Positions 9,668 to 17,991 of a stretch of DNA of 64,000 nt are shown piece after piece. The notes beneath the pieces are model-generated. The model worked only from the letters and a program-made list of their open reading frames with translations, did not search any database and was not told the origin of the DNA. The translations under genes and the position numbers were made by a program. How positions within the stretch are numbered: position 1 is the stretch's first letter; the number at the start of each line of letters is the position of its first letter. The stretch is from UBA10649 sp963793105. Lineage in GTDB: Bacteria > Actinomycetota > Actinomycetes > S36-B12. The stretch lies in contig CAWBZB010000004.1 of assembly GCA_963793105.1 (NCBI GenBank), forward strand, positions 744,001 to 808,000, in the 5' to 3' direction.

Positions 9668-11305
9668 TCAGTCCTCGTTGCGCCGGTCCCGTTCCTCGTG
9701 CGCCCGGCCCACCTCGTCGGCGAGGGCCTGCCCGCTGACCCCTCCCGTCACCGCTGCCAGGAAGTCCTCCGCGGCCACGACGAGGAGTCGCCCGTCGGTC
9801 ACGGCGGTGATCGTTGCGTTCCTGGGTGCCGAACGGAGCAACGCGAGCTCGCCGAAGGCCTCGCCCGGGCCGAGCAGCCCTGGCCTTCGCTCGCCGTCGA
9901 CGGCGACAGTGAACTCCCCGGCCTCGATCACGTAGAACAGCTCTCCGGCCTCGCCCTGCTTCACCACCTCGACACCCGACGTGACGTCCTGCCATGTGGC
10001 GTTACGTGCCAGACGCTCGAGTTCGAACGGCGGCAGGGCTGCGAGGAACGGGACCCGACGCAGGAGGGCCATCTCCAAAGGCCGCAGGATCGCGCGCGCG
10101 TCTAGCTTGCGGACCAGCGGGAAGCCGAGCAGTACGACAAGGCCGACCATCAGACCCAGCGGAACGAAGGCGCGGGCGGCACCCCACGTGTCGATGAGCC
10201 ACGGTGCGAGGGCGGCACCGAGCGCCACGCCCAGCAGGGCGACCGACTCCTGCACGGCGAAGACCCGCGCAAGCACCGCGTCATCAGTCGTTCTCTGCAG
10301 GAGCGTCCGGCCAGCCACCAGCAGGATCGCGCCGGCCATGCCGCACACGGCGAGCGAGACCACTGTCGGCGCGAGCAGCCCGGTGAGCGCGACGGCGGCA
10401 AAGCCCAGGCCCTGCACCACGCCGCTGCCGACGATCACCGCGCTCAGTCGACTGCCCAGGGCGAAGGATCCGGCGATGAGTCCGCCGATGAGTCCGCCGA
10501 TGCCGATCGCCCCGATGACCAGGCCTGCGCCGGTCTCGCTGATGTCGAGGATGGAGGACGCGAAGGAGACGCCGAGCACGTCTACCGACCCGCCGAGAAC
10601 GTAGTGCGTGGTGAGCACGAGCAGCAGGATCAGCACCGCCCACTGCCCTCGCAGGGCAGTCAGTCCGCCGAATGCGGCCCGCCAGCCCTCGTCTCCCGCG
10701 GAATCGCCCGAGGCCCGGACCAGCCCGAGCCTGAGGCATAGGACGGTCGCAAGGACCCCGGCAAGCGTGGCGATGGCGAAGACGGTGCCCGGACCGGAGA
10801 GCTGGACGCCGATGCCGGCCAGGATCGGACCGACGAAGTATGCGAACCCCTCGCCCATCGACGAAAGGGCGTTGGCCGAGACCAGTTCCTCCGGTCCGCG
10901 CGCCAGCCGCGGCAACGCCGCGTAGTGCAGCGGACGCACAACGGCCAGGGCGACGGTCGCCAGGACGGAGCCGGCGACGACCACTGCCACCGGGGCTGAG
11001 ACCAGCAGGGCCACGGTGGTGACCAGCGTCGCCGCGGCAACCGCGCCGTGGCTCAGCGCGAGCGCAGTACCTCGAGGCAGGCGCTCGGCAGCACCGACGA
11101 TGGCGGGTGTCAGCAGCGCAGCAGGAACGAGCTGCACCACGGCCACCACGCTGGTCAGCCCCACCCCGCCCTCGGCGAACGCGTACAGGACGATGGCCAC
11201 CCAAATGGAGAGCTCGATCAGGTCGTAGAGGGTGTACGCGATCAGGACTCGGCGCAGAGGCCCGTGCCCGGCGATGGCTCGCACGGTGACCGCGAATCGA
11301 CCCAC
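9668..11305 (-). CDS. MFS transporter fused to a C-terminal cyclic-nucleotide-binding domain (copy 2)
   Basis: This 545-residue protein has about twelve hydrophobic helices of major-facilitator type (~1-410) and then a soluble CAP-type cNMP-binding domain (~430-525). The phosphate-binding cassette looks intact: EAFGELALLRSAPRNATI. The membrane part has an MFS-3-like pattern (YAALPRLARGPEELVSANAL; IGAIGIGGLIGGLIAGS). It is a close paralogue of the next gene upstream, with the same architecture and many identical blocks, so they arose by tandem duplication. It directly follows the cyclase operon, so cNMP made by that cyclase is an obvious candidate ligand; gating or regulation of transport is inference. 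The transported substrate is unknown. Start GTG 11305. Confidence 0.83.
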   Translation of the reverse strand: MGRFAVTVRAIAGHGPLRRVLIAYTLYDLIELSIWVAIVLYAFAEGGVGLTSVVAVVQLVPAALLTPAIVGAAERLPRGTALALSHGAVAAATLVTTVALLVSAPVAVVVAGSVLATVALAVVRPLHYAALPRLARGPEELVSANALSSMGEGFAYFVGPILAGIGVQLSGPGTVFAIATLAGVLATVLCLRLGLVRASGDSAGDEGWRAAFGGLTALRGQWAVLILLLVLTTHYVLGGSVDVLGVSFASSILDISETGAGLVIGAIGIGGLIGGLIAGSFALGSRLSAVIVGSGVVQGLGFAAVALTGLLAPTVVSLAVCGMAGAILLVAGRTLLQRTTDDAVLARVFAVQESVALLGVALGAALAPWLIDTWGAARAFVPLGLMVGLVVLLGFPLVRKLDARAILRPLEMALLRRVPFLAALPPFELERLARNATWQDVTSGVEVVKQGEAGELFYVIEAGEFTVAVDGERRPGLLGPGEAFGELALLRSAPRNATITAVTDGRLLVVAAEDFLAAVTGGVSGQALADEVGRAHEERDRRNED

Positions 11306-11316
11306 CGAACCCCCTT

Positions 11317-11340
11317 GCTAGGTGATTGCACCCTAGGGGG
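11317..11340. promoter_or_regulatory. Small inverted repeat between the two MFS-cNMP genes
   Basis: CTAGGTG (11318-11324) faces CACCCTAG (11329-11336) with one bulged base, inside the 65-base gap upstream of the downstream transporter. It could be an operator or a hairpin in the leader of the downstream gene. Weak evidence. Confidence 0.25.
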
Positions 11341-11370
11341 CCGACGAGTGCGCCGAGCCTGAATCTGCGA

Positions 11371-13005
11371 CTAGGTCTCGCGCAGGTACCCCTTCGACAC
11401 CTCGCGTGCGAGCGCCTGGCCGTCCGGGCTTCCTGTCACCGCGGCGAGGAAGTCCGCAGAGTCGATCGCGAGCAGCCGCCCGGCCGTCGCCGCGGAGACC
11501 GTGGCCGTTCGCGGCACCGACCAGAGCAGGGCGGTCTCGCCGAAGCTGCCGCCCGGCCCGAGACGAATCGGCAGCAGCTCGCCGTCGACGGCGATGGTGA
11601 ACTCGCCCTCGGCGATCACGTAGAACCGGTCGCCGACCTCTCCCTGGGTGACCACGGCTCGTCCGGCGGGGACGTCGACCCACACCGCAGTCCGCGCGAG
11701 CTGTTCGCGCTCATATGCCGGCAGCAGCCTGAGGAAGTCGACGCGGCTGAGCAGCGCCACCTCGTCCGCCAGCACGACCGCGCGGGCATCGAGGCGTCGC
11801 AGGAGCACGTAGACCGCGAGCGTCACCAATGTCACGCCCACGCCGAGCGGGATGAAGGCGCCCGCGGGTGCGAACCACACCACGAGGGCGGGTGCAAGCG
11901 CGGCGCCGATCGACAAGCCCAGCAGCGAGACACCCTCCTGCACGGCGAAGACCCGGGCCAGCACGCTGGCGTCCGAGGTGCGCTGCAGGAGCGTGCGGCC
12001 GGCGACCATCATCACGGCGGCTGCCGCCCCGGAGACGGCGAGCAGGATCATCGCGGGCGCCAGGAGCAGGACGAGTGCGACGGCCGCGAACGCCAGTCCC
12101 TGAACCGTCCCGCTGGCGCCGATGACCGGCGCGAGCCGGGCTCGCATGGACGCGGAACCGGCGATGAGGCCGCCGATCAGACCGCCGATGCCCACCGCTC
12201 CGATGATCAGCCCCGCACCCGTCTCGCCCATGAGGAGGACCTCCTCGGAGTACGCCACCCCGAGGACATCGAGCGCGCCGATCAGCACGAATCGCGTGCC
12301 CAGGATCAGCAGGAGGGCGAACGCACCCCACTCCCGCCAGAGCACCGCCACACCTTGTATCGCGGCCCGCCACCCTTCATCCTCCGCGCCGTCCACCCCG
12401 ATGTGCGGCCCGATCGGGAGGCGGACGCACAGCAGGGTGGAGACGACTCCGGCGACACAGGCGGCGGTGAAGACCAGCCACGGGCCGGAGGCGGCGGCAC
12501 CGAAGCCGGCGAGGATCGGGCCGAGGAACATGGCCAGGCCCTCGGCGGACGAGGACAGTGCGTTCGCAGCCACCAGTTCCTGCGGGCCGCGGGCCAGCTG
12601 CGGCAGGGCGGCAAAGTGCAGGGGGCGGACGACCGCGATCGCGATGGTCGCCGTCATCGAGGCGATGATCACCACCGGGACGGCGGCCTCGACGAGCAGC
12701 GTGACGGTCGTCAGCGCGGTGGTGACCGCCACGCCGGCCTGGGCGAGGACCAGCGCGGTTCCGCGGTTCATCCGGTCGCCGAAGCTCGCCAGCGCGGGAC
12801 CGATGAGGGCCGCTGGCAGGAGCTGGATGACGGCGACGATGCCCGCGAGCGTCGCCCCACCCTCGGCGTACGCGTACAGGATGATCGCGACCCAGATCGC
12901 GAACTCGACGAGGCTGTACAGGGAGTACGCGGCGAGGGTGCGTCGGAGGCCGCCCGGAGTGACCAGCACTCGGAGAGTGGCCGACCGCTCGCGCATCGCT
13001 GTCAC
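11371..13005 (-). CDS. MFS transporter fused to a C-terminal cyclic-nucleotide-binding domain (copy 1)
   Basis: A 544-residue paralogue of the preceding entry. The twelve-helix MFS part (~1-410) is followed by a cNMP-binding domain (~430-530) with cassette GSFGETALLWSVPRTATV, which keeps the Gly-Glu and Pro-Arg pairs needed for ligand phosphate binding. Shared blocks with copy 2 include AGRTLLQRT, ARVFAVQE and SETGAGLIIGA-type sequence, showing tandem duplication. It is on the same strand as the cyclase operon but upstream of it, 54 bases from uvrD2, so it may have its own promoter. Start is GTG 13005, or ATG 12996 three codons in. Substrate unknown; regulation of the carrier by cAMP or cGMP is inferred from the fusion. 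Confidence 0.83.
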   Translation of the reverse strand: MTAMRERSATLRVLVTPGGLRRTLAAYSLYSLVEFAIWVAIILYAYAEGGATLAGIVAVIQLLPAALIGPALASFGDRMNRGTALVLAQAGVAVTTALTTVTLLVEAAVPVVIIASMTATIAIAVVRPLHFAALPQLARGPQELVAANALSSSAEGLAMFLGPILAGFGAAASGPWLVFTAACVAGVVSTLLCVRLPIGPHIGVDGAEDEGWRAAIQGVAVLWREWGAFALLLILGTRFVLIGALDVLGVAYSEEVLLMGETGAGLIIGAVGIGGLIGGLIAGSASMRARLAPVIGASGTVQGLAFAAVALVLLLAPAMILLAVSGAAAAVMMVAGRTLLQRTSDASVLARVFAVQEGVSLLGLSIGAALAPALVVWFAPAGAFIPLGVGVTLVTLAVYVLLRRLDARAVVLADEVALLSRVDFLRLLPAYEREQLARTAVWVDVPAGRAVVTQGEVGDRFYVIAEGEFTIAVDGELLPIRLGPGGSFGETALLWSVPRTATVSAATAGRLLAIDSADFLAAVTGSPDGQALAREVSKGYLRET

Positions 13006-13059
13006 CGGGCCCCATTCGTCTCTGATGCTCTCCGACCTGAATCGGGAGTGTGGCCGATG

Positions 13060-15144
13060 TCAGTGGTGCGCGTGAACCATTTCGAGCAGGTCGTCACCGT
13101 AGTCGGCCAACTTCCTGGGGCCGATGCCGGGGATCTGCGCGAGCGCGTCCTCGTCGGACGGCACCTGCTCGGCGATCGCCATGAGGGTGACGTCGGTGAA
13201 GACGACGTACGCCGGGACGGCCTTCTCGCGCGCGACATTCAGTCGCCACGCGCGCAGGGCGTCGAACAGTCCTTCGTTCAGGTCCGACGGGCAGTTCCGG
13301 CAGCGCCCGAGGGTGCGCTCGGGAGCGGTGACCAGGCCCTTGCGGCAGATCCGGCACTTCGCAGGGCCCTTCCGCTGCCGCTCTCCTCGCGCCCGGCCCG
13401 AACCGCGGCGCACCACTCCCCCGGTGAGCGCCTCCCCTGCCGACCGCGAACCGGCCAGGGCTTCGGCCAGGAATGGGCTCACCGACCGCACCGCGCGCCC
13501 GCCCGGCTGCCGGGCCCGGGCCCACGACAGGTGCAGTCGGTCGGCCGCTCGGGTGATGGCGACGTAGGCGAGTCGACGCTCCTCCTCCACTTGGGCGGGC
13601 GTCTCCGCATACTGGAGCGGCAGGAGGCCGTCGCTACAGCCCACGACGAAGACGACCTTCCACTCCAGTCCCTTCGCCGCGTGCACGGATGCCAGCGTGA
13701 CGCCGTCGACGACGGGAGCGTGCTGCAGCTCGGCACGCGCGTCGAGCTCCGCCACGAACGCGGGCAACGAGTCCTCGAGCCCGGCGGCCAGCTCGTCCGC
13801 GAGCGTCGCCAGTGCGGACAGGGACTCCCACCTCTCGCGGACCGCGCCCGCCGTGCGCGGTGGCTGTGGAGTCCAGCCCGCCGTGCCCAGCACCGCGCGC
13901 ACCTCGTCGCCAAGGGGCCCGCCCCCGGACTCGCCGCGTGCCGCCCCACGCAGCCGCGTGACGGCCTCGCGCACCTCGGGTCGGTCGAAGAACCGCTCCG
14001 TGCCCCTCAGCACCACAGGGACGCCAGCCTCGGCGAAGGCCTCCTCCAGGGCCGCTGACTGGGCGTTGATGCGGAACAGGACCGCGATGTCGCGGGCCGC
14101 GATGCCGTCCTTCAGGTGCTGGGCCACCCGCCGGGATACCTGATCGGCCTCTTCCACGTCATCCGGCCAGACCTCGACCGTCGGCTCAGGGCCTGCGGGG
14201 CGCTGGGAGCGCAGGACCAGCGCCTGGTCGGGGTTCTCGCTGGCCCGGGAGATGACCGCGTTGGCGAGCGTGACGATCTCGGGCGTGCAGCGGTAGCAGC
14301 GGACCAGACGCACCTCGGTCGCATCCGGATGCACGGTCCGAAACGACGTGAGGTAGGACGGCGTCGCGCCGGTGAACGAGTAGATGGTCTGGTTCGCGTC
14401 ACCGACGACGCAGAGGTCATCGCGCTCGCCGAGCCACTGGCCGAGCAGTCGATGCTGGAGAGGATTGACGTCCTGGTACTCGTCGACCGTGAACCAGCGG
14501 TACGTCGCGCGGACCTGGTCGGCGATGTCCGGCCGGTCCGCGAGCGCGCCCGCGGTCACGAGGAGGACGTCCTCGAAGTCGAGCAGTCCCCGTGCGGTCT
14601 TCGCGTCCTCGTAGGCGCTCTGGGCCCGCGCAAGGTCCGACGCGTCGACGGTGAGGTTCCGCGACACGGACGCGGCGCGCTCGCCGATCGCGGGGCCGGT
14701 CAGGAAGTTCACCTTCGCCCACTCCAGGTCCGCCGCGAGGTCGCGGATCGTCGCCGTGTCGGTGGGCAGTCGGCAGCGACTCGCCGCCTCCGCCACCAGG
14801 CGGGCCTTGCTGGGCAGCAGTTCGGGGAACTCGCCGCCGCTCAGCCGTGGCCAGAAGAAGCGCAGCTGGCGCAACGCGGCCGAATGGAAGGTGCGGACCT
14901 GCACCCCCTCGACCCCGAGGATCCGCAGCCTCGAACGCATCTCGCCGGCGGCCCGCGTCGTGAAGGTGACTGCCAGGGTGCGCCGGGGATCGTGCTGTCC
15001 GGTCTCCACGCCGTGCGCGATGCGATGGGTGATGGCCCGCGTCTTGCCCGTCCCCGCCCCCGCCAGCACGACGACGGGGCCGTGCAGGGCCTCGGCGACG
15101 GCGCGCTGCTCGTCGTCGAGGCCGTCAAGGGCGGCAGACGTCAT
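13060..15144 (-). CDS. uvrD2: UvrD2-type ATP-dependent DNA helicase with tetracysteine and HRDC domains
   Basis: An SF1A 3'-5' DNA helicase of about 694 residues. Motifs in order: Walker A AGAGTGKTRAITHRI, motif Ia FTTRAAGEM, DEYQDVNPLQ (motif II), GDANQTIYSF, RCYRCTPEIV, VHAAKGLEW and YVAITRAADRL (motif VI). Near residue 610 is CRICRKG...CRNC, the tetracysteine linker known in mycobacterial UvrD2, followed by an HRDC domain ending IPGIGPRKLADYG. It functions in DNA repair or replication; UvrD2 is essential in mycobacteria. It is divergent from the mycoredoxin gene, as in Mycobacterium. I chose ATG 15144; a GTG at 15168 would add eight residues. Confidence 0.93.
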   Translation of the reverse strand: MTSAALDGLDDEQRAVAEALHGPVVVLAGAGTGKTRAITHRIAHGVETGQHDPRRTLAVTFTTRAAGEMRSRLRILGVEGVQVRTFHSAALRQLRFFWPRLSGGEFPELLPSKARLVAEAASRCRLPTDTATIRDLAADLEWAKVNFLTGPAIGERAASVSRNLTVDASDLARAQSAYEDAKTARGLLDFEDVLLVTAGALADRPDIADQVRATYRWFTVDEYQDVNPLQHRLLGQWLGERDDLCVVGDANQTIYSFTGATPSYLTSFRTVHPDATEVRLVRCYRCTPEIVTLANAVISRASENPDQALVLRSQRPAGPEPTVEVWPDDVEEADQVSRRVAQHLKDGIAARDIAVLFRINAQSAALEEAFAEAGVPVVLRGTERFFDRPEVREAVTRLRGAARGESGGGPLGDEVRAVLGTAGWTPQPPRTAGAVRERWESLSALATLADELAAGLEDSLPAFVAELDARAELQHAPVVDGVTLASVHAAKGLEWKVVFVVGCSDGLLPLQYAETPAQVEEERRLAYVAITRAADRLHLSWARARQPGGRAVRSVSPFLAEALAGSRSAGEALTGGVVRRGSGRARGERQRKGPAKCRICRKGLVTAPERTLGRCRNCPSDLNEGLFDALRAWRLNVAREKAVPAYVVFTDVTLMAIAEQVPSDEDALAQIPGIGPRKLADYGDDLLEMVHAHH

Positions 15145-15229
15145 GCCTGCGATGCTCGCATGCGCCACTGACGCTGCTCCGCCGGGGCCGGTGCCGACGC
15201 CTCGAGAGGCGGCGGCCGACCGTTGCGGC

Positions 15230-15235
15230 TACCGT
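15230..15235 (+). promoter_or_regulatory. Putative -10 box for mycoredoxin
   Basis: TACCGT ends exactly 6 bases before the GTG start at 15242, with no ribosome binding site between, as expected for a leaderless transcript. Confidence 0.35.
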
Positions 15236-15241
15236 CAGCAC

Positions 15242-15493
15242 GTGAGCACCGGGACCGAAGTGACGATGTACAGCACCGTCTGGTGCGGCTACTGCGCGCG
15301 CCTGAAGGCGCAGATGACCCGTGAGGGGATCCCCTTCGTGGAGGTCGACATCGAAGCCGATCCGCAGGCTGCGAACATCGTCGAGGACGTCAACCGCGGC
15401 AACCAGACGGTCCCGACGCTGCAGTTCCCCGACGGGTCGTTCGCGACCAATCCGTCCATCGGCCAGGTCAAGGCCCACCTCGGCCTCGCCTGA
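15242..15493 (+). CDS. mrx1: Mycoredoxin (Mrx1-like glutaredoxin-fold oxidoreductase)
   Basis: An 83-residue thioredoxin-fold protein that reduces mycothiol mixed disulfides. It has the mycoredoxin active site WCGYCARLK at residues ~13-21, the cis-proline loop TVPTLQFPDGS and the TNPS segment that lines the thiol-binding groove. Length and sequence closely follow mycobacterial Mrx1, which likewise sits between uvrD2 and nudC. Its presence implies that this organism makes mycothiol. GTG 15242 was taken as start since the strand beta-1 (TEVTMYSTVW) follows directly. A strong hairpin lies just past the stop. Confidence 0.92.
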   Translation: MSTGTEVTMYSTVWCGYCARLKAQMTREGIPFVEVDIEADPQAANIVEDVNRGNQTVPTLQFPDGSFATNPSIGQVKAHLGLA

Positions 15494-15502
15494 CCCGCCG
15501 AC

Positions 15503-15553
15503 ACCTGCAGGAAGCGGGCCCAACGGGCCTGTTTGGTCCCGAATGCTGCAGGT
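15503..15553. terminator. Hairpin region between mycoredoxin and nudC
   Basis: ACCTGCAG (15503-15510) and CTGCAGGT (15546-15553) are exact inverse copies and enclose a smaller GGGCCC-AAC-GGGCCT hairpin followed by GTTTGG. The genes converge here, so a bidirectional terminator is likely. No long T run is present. Confidence 0.45.
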
Positions 15554-15557
15554 CTCG

Positions 15558-15607
15558 GCGGACGGGAGCGAGCGCGCGCGGAGCGGACGGGAGCGGGCGC
15601 GCGCGGA
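15558..15607. repeat. Two tandem copies of a 25-base GC-rich unit
   Basis: The unit GCGGACGGGAGCG(A/G)GCGCG... occurs at 15558-15582 and 15583-15607 with one difference (A 15571 against G 15596), just beyond the nudC stop. It is probably a recent slippage or duplication product; no function is evident. Confidence 0.7.
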
Positions 15608-15608
15608 G

Positions 15609-16559
15609 TCAGCGGGCGAGCTGGCGTGACCAGTCCCCGGGCAGCTCCGCTCCGTACCAGCGCTCGATCAGCCGGCGCGCGATCGAGATCGACGGCGGGA
15701 GCCGCACCTCGCCGGTCTCGCAGGCGGCGGCCAGCTCTGGACGGGTGAACCACCGGGCCTCGGCGATCTCGTCGCCGTCGACCACCATGTCATCGGGCAC
15801 GTCGGTCCACGCGTGGTAGCCCAGCATGAGCGAGCACGGGAATGGCCACGGCTGGCTCCCGAGGTAGCGGATGTCGTCCAGCCCGCCGGCGATCACCACG
15901 CCGGACTCCTCGTGGATCTCCCGCCGGACGGCCGCCTCGGCGGACTCCCCCGACTCGACGAAGCCCGCCAGTGTCGAGAACCAGCCCTCCGCCCAGCGGC
16001 GCTGCCGGCCCAGCAGCGCCCGGCCGTCCCGATCCCGCACGAGGACGATCACCGCGGGGTCGGTGCGCGGGAAGTGCTGGCTGCCGTCGGCCGGACACCG
16101 GCGCGACCACCCGGCCGAATCGAACTCCGTCGGCGTCCCACAGCGTGGGCACCGAGGGTGCGTGCGCAGCCAGTTGTCCAGCGCGACCGCGGTCACCATG
16201 AGCCCCGCGTCGCGAGCGTCCAGGGCGGCCCCGGCCTGGCGGAGGTCCGCCCAGCCCTCGTCAGCCACCGCTGTCTCCGGGGCGTGCCGCGCGAAGTACG
16301 CGACGTCGTCCGTCCCGACACCCAGCAGGGTCAGGTCCTCAGCTTCCGGGACAGCGGCCGCCGGGGCCAGGGCCAACGACATCGTGCCGTCGAGGTGGCC
16401 CACCATCCGGCAGCGCCCGTCGCAGACGTCGAGAACGACGGAGGTCGGGTCGGCGCGACGCGCCGCGAGCCAGTCAGCGTCGCCGCGATGCTCGGCGGCG
16501 CGGTCGACGACACCGCGTGCGAGCACGAGGTTGCCGAGCAGCTGCCGATCAGCGTCCAT
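15609..16559 (-). CDS. nudC: NADH pyrophosphatase / NAD-cap hydrolase (Nudix family)
   Basis: A 316-residue Nudix hydrolase of the NudC type, which splits NADH to NMNH and AMP and can remove NAD caps from RNA. Visible features: N-terminal substrate-side domain, zinc-ribbon region starting CPRCGTPTEF with a third Cys about fifteen residues on (I do not see a clear fourth), the Nudix box GFVESGESAEAAVRREIHEE and, downstream, the SQPWPFP motif that marks this subfamily. The gene converges with mycoredoxin and is divergent from the acyltransferase, in the order known from mycobacteria (uvrD2 - mrx1 - nudC). Start ATG 16559. Confidence 0.92.
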   Translation of the reverse strand: MDADRQLLGNLVLARGVVDRAAEHRGDADWLAARRADPTSVVLDVCDGRCRMVGHLDGTMSLALAPAAAVPEAEDLTLLGVGTDDVAYFARHAPETAVADEGWADLRQAGAALDARDAGLMVTAVALDNWLRTHPRCPRCGTPTEFDSAGWSRRCPADGSQHFPRTDPAVIVLVRDRDGRALLGRQRRWAEGWFSTLAGFVESGESAEAAVRREIHEESGVVIAGGLDDIRYLGSQPWPFPCSLMLGYHAWTDVPDDMVVDGDEIAEARWFTRPELAAACETGEVRLPPSISIARRLIERWYGAELPGDWSRQLAR

Positions 16560-16602
16560 GCTGCGCGAGCCTAACCGGCCCTCGGCCCGTCACCGTGACA
16601 CG

Positions 16603-17959
16603 ATGGCAACGGCCCCCTTCCTCCCGCTGCCCTTCAGGACCGACGTGAACGTCTTCATCCGCCAGCTGACCGGCATCCGCTTCGTCGCGGCCGCCTGGGT
16701 GCTGCTGTACCACCTGCAGGGCCCGCTTGAACACGCTGAACCTGCTGGTCCCGGTGTTCGCCGACACCCTGCGGATCGGGCGCCTGGGCGTCGACCTGTT
16801 CTTCGCGTTGTCGGGCTTCATCCTCACGCACACGTATCTCCGGCGCCTCGGCCCAGCGGTGCGCGTGCGCGGCACCATCGACTTCTGGTGGCTGCGCCTG
16901 GCCCGCATCTACCCCGTCCACCTCGTCATGCTGTTCATCGCGGGCGGCGCCGTCATCGCCCAGGCACAGGTCACCGGCGAGGAGCTCGACCGGGACTGGC
17001 TCAACCCGCTCGACTTCGTCAAGAACCTGCTGCTCGTGCAGGAGTGGGGTCCCGAGCCTCAGCGCGGCTGGAACTTCGTCGCCTGGTCACTGTCGATGGA
17101 GTGGCTGGCCTACCTGGTCTTCCCGCTGCTGGTCCTGCTCCTGTGGCTGTTCCACCGCAAGATCGCAACTCCGGTGCTCGCCCTCGCCTGGGTCGCCGCG
17201 CTGACCCCCCTGATGATCTACGGGCTGTCCACGTCCGACCCCTACTACACCGACAACTGGGGCTCGACCTACCGGATCCTGACCGAGTTCACCGCCGGCG
17301 CGCTCACCTACCTGATCGTGGTGCGCCTCCTGCCCGGGGACAAGCTGTCCGAGCCTGCCTCCCCGCGGATCGAGCGCACGGCCTCGGTGATGGCGGTCGT
17401 GCTGCCGCTGCTCGTGGTCGCCGGCGCCGTGTTCCTGGGCCAGTGGGGACCGGCGCAGCCGCCGTCGGTCGTCGTCGAGGGCGACGTCGAGCCGCTGCCC
17501 CCGTACTTCCACCTGCTGCTGGTACCGCTGCTCATCCTGTGGATCGGCGCCCTGGCCCTGTCCCGTCGAGGTCTCGCGCGCTTCCTGTCCACCAGGACCC
17601 TGGTGCTGGGTGGCTTCATCTCCTACTCGCTGTACATGACGCACCTCGTGTGGTTCGGCCTCTGGCGCGCCGGGATGCGGGCCATCGGCATCGACGGCGG
17701 CGTGCTCTACGCAGTGGCGACGATCGCCCTGGTGGCCGGCGCCCTGGCCATCGCGTGGCTGATGTGGCGGTTCGTGGAGGAGCCGGCCCGCGAGTGGATG
17801 CGCGGCCGGGTCGGCGTCCGCCGGACCCCGACCGAGGAGGCGGGCGAGGCCATCGCCGAGACCGCCCCCGACCCGGACAGCGCCGAGCCGGTGGACGTCG
17901 CCACCTCACCCGAGGATCCGTTCGTCGCGCAGGAGAAGGACCCCGACTCCGCACCCTGA
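16603..17959 (+). CDS. Acyltransferase-3 family membrane protein (frameshifted)
   Basis: An integral membrane O-acyltransferase of the OafA/NodX type (~450 residues), which acylates surface sugars, glycolipids or peptidoglycan-linked polymers. The first part reads IRQLTGIRFVAAAWVLLYHL and the second starts with LGVDLFFALSGFILTHTYLR, FWWLRLARIYPVHLVM and WNFVAWSLSMEWLAYLVFP, in the family order, with about ten helices. The C-terminus is an acidic soluble tail rich in Glu, Asp and Pro. The two parts lie in different frames: CCGCTTGAAC at 16724-16733 has one T too many, and without it LQGPLNTLNLLVPVF reads through. Start ATG 16603; GTG 16645 is an alternative. Confidence 0.82.
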
Positions 17960-17991
17960 CGCCCGCACGCCGCAGTGGACCCTCGACGCGG

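Noticed and set aside
2636..13059. A WhiB7-type gene expected near ABC1 kinase and uvrD2
   Set aside because: No frame with four WhiB cysteines and the GVWGG-type turn was found in this interval.
11326..14058. A 910-codon open frame on the plus strand opposite the MFS and uvrD2 genes
   Set aside because: Composition is Arg/Gly/His-rich with no motif, while the minus strand carries two transporters and a helicase with clear families. High GC keeps antisense frames open.
15558..15607. Possible CRISPR or regulatory repeat
   Set aside because: Only two directly abutting copies with no spacer; a simple tandem duplication explains it.
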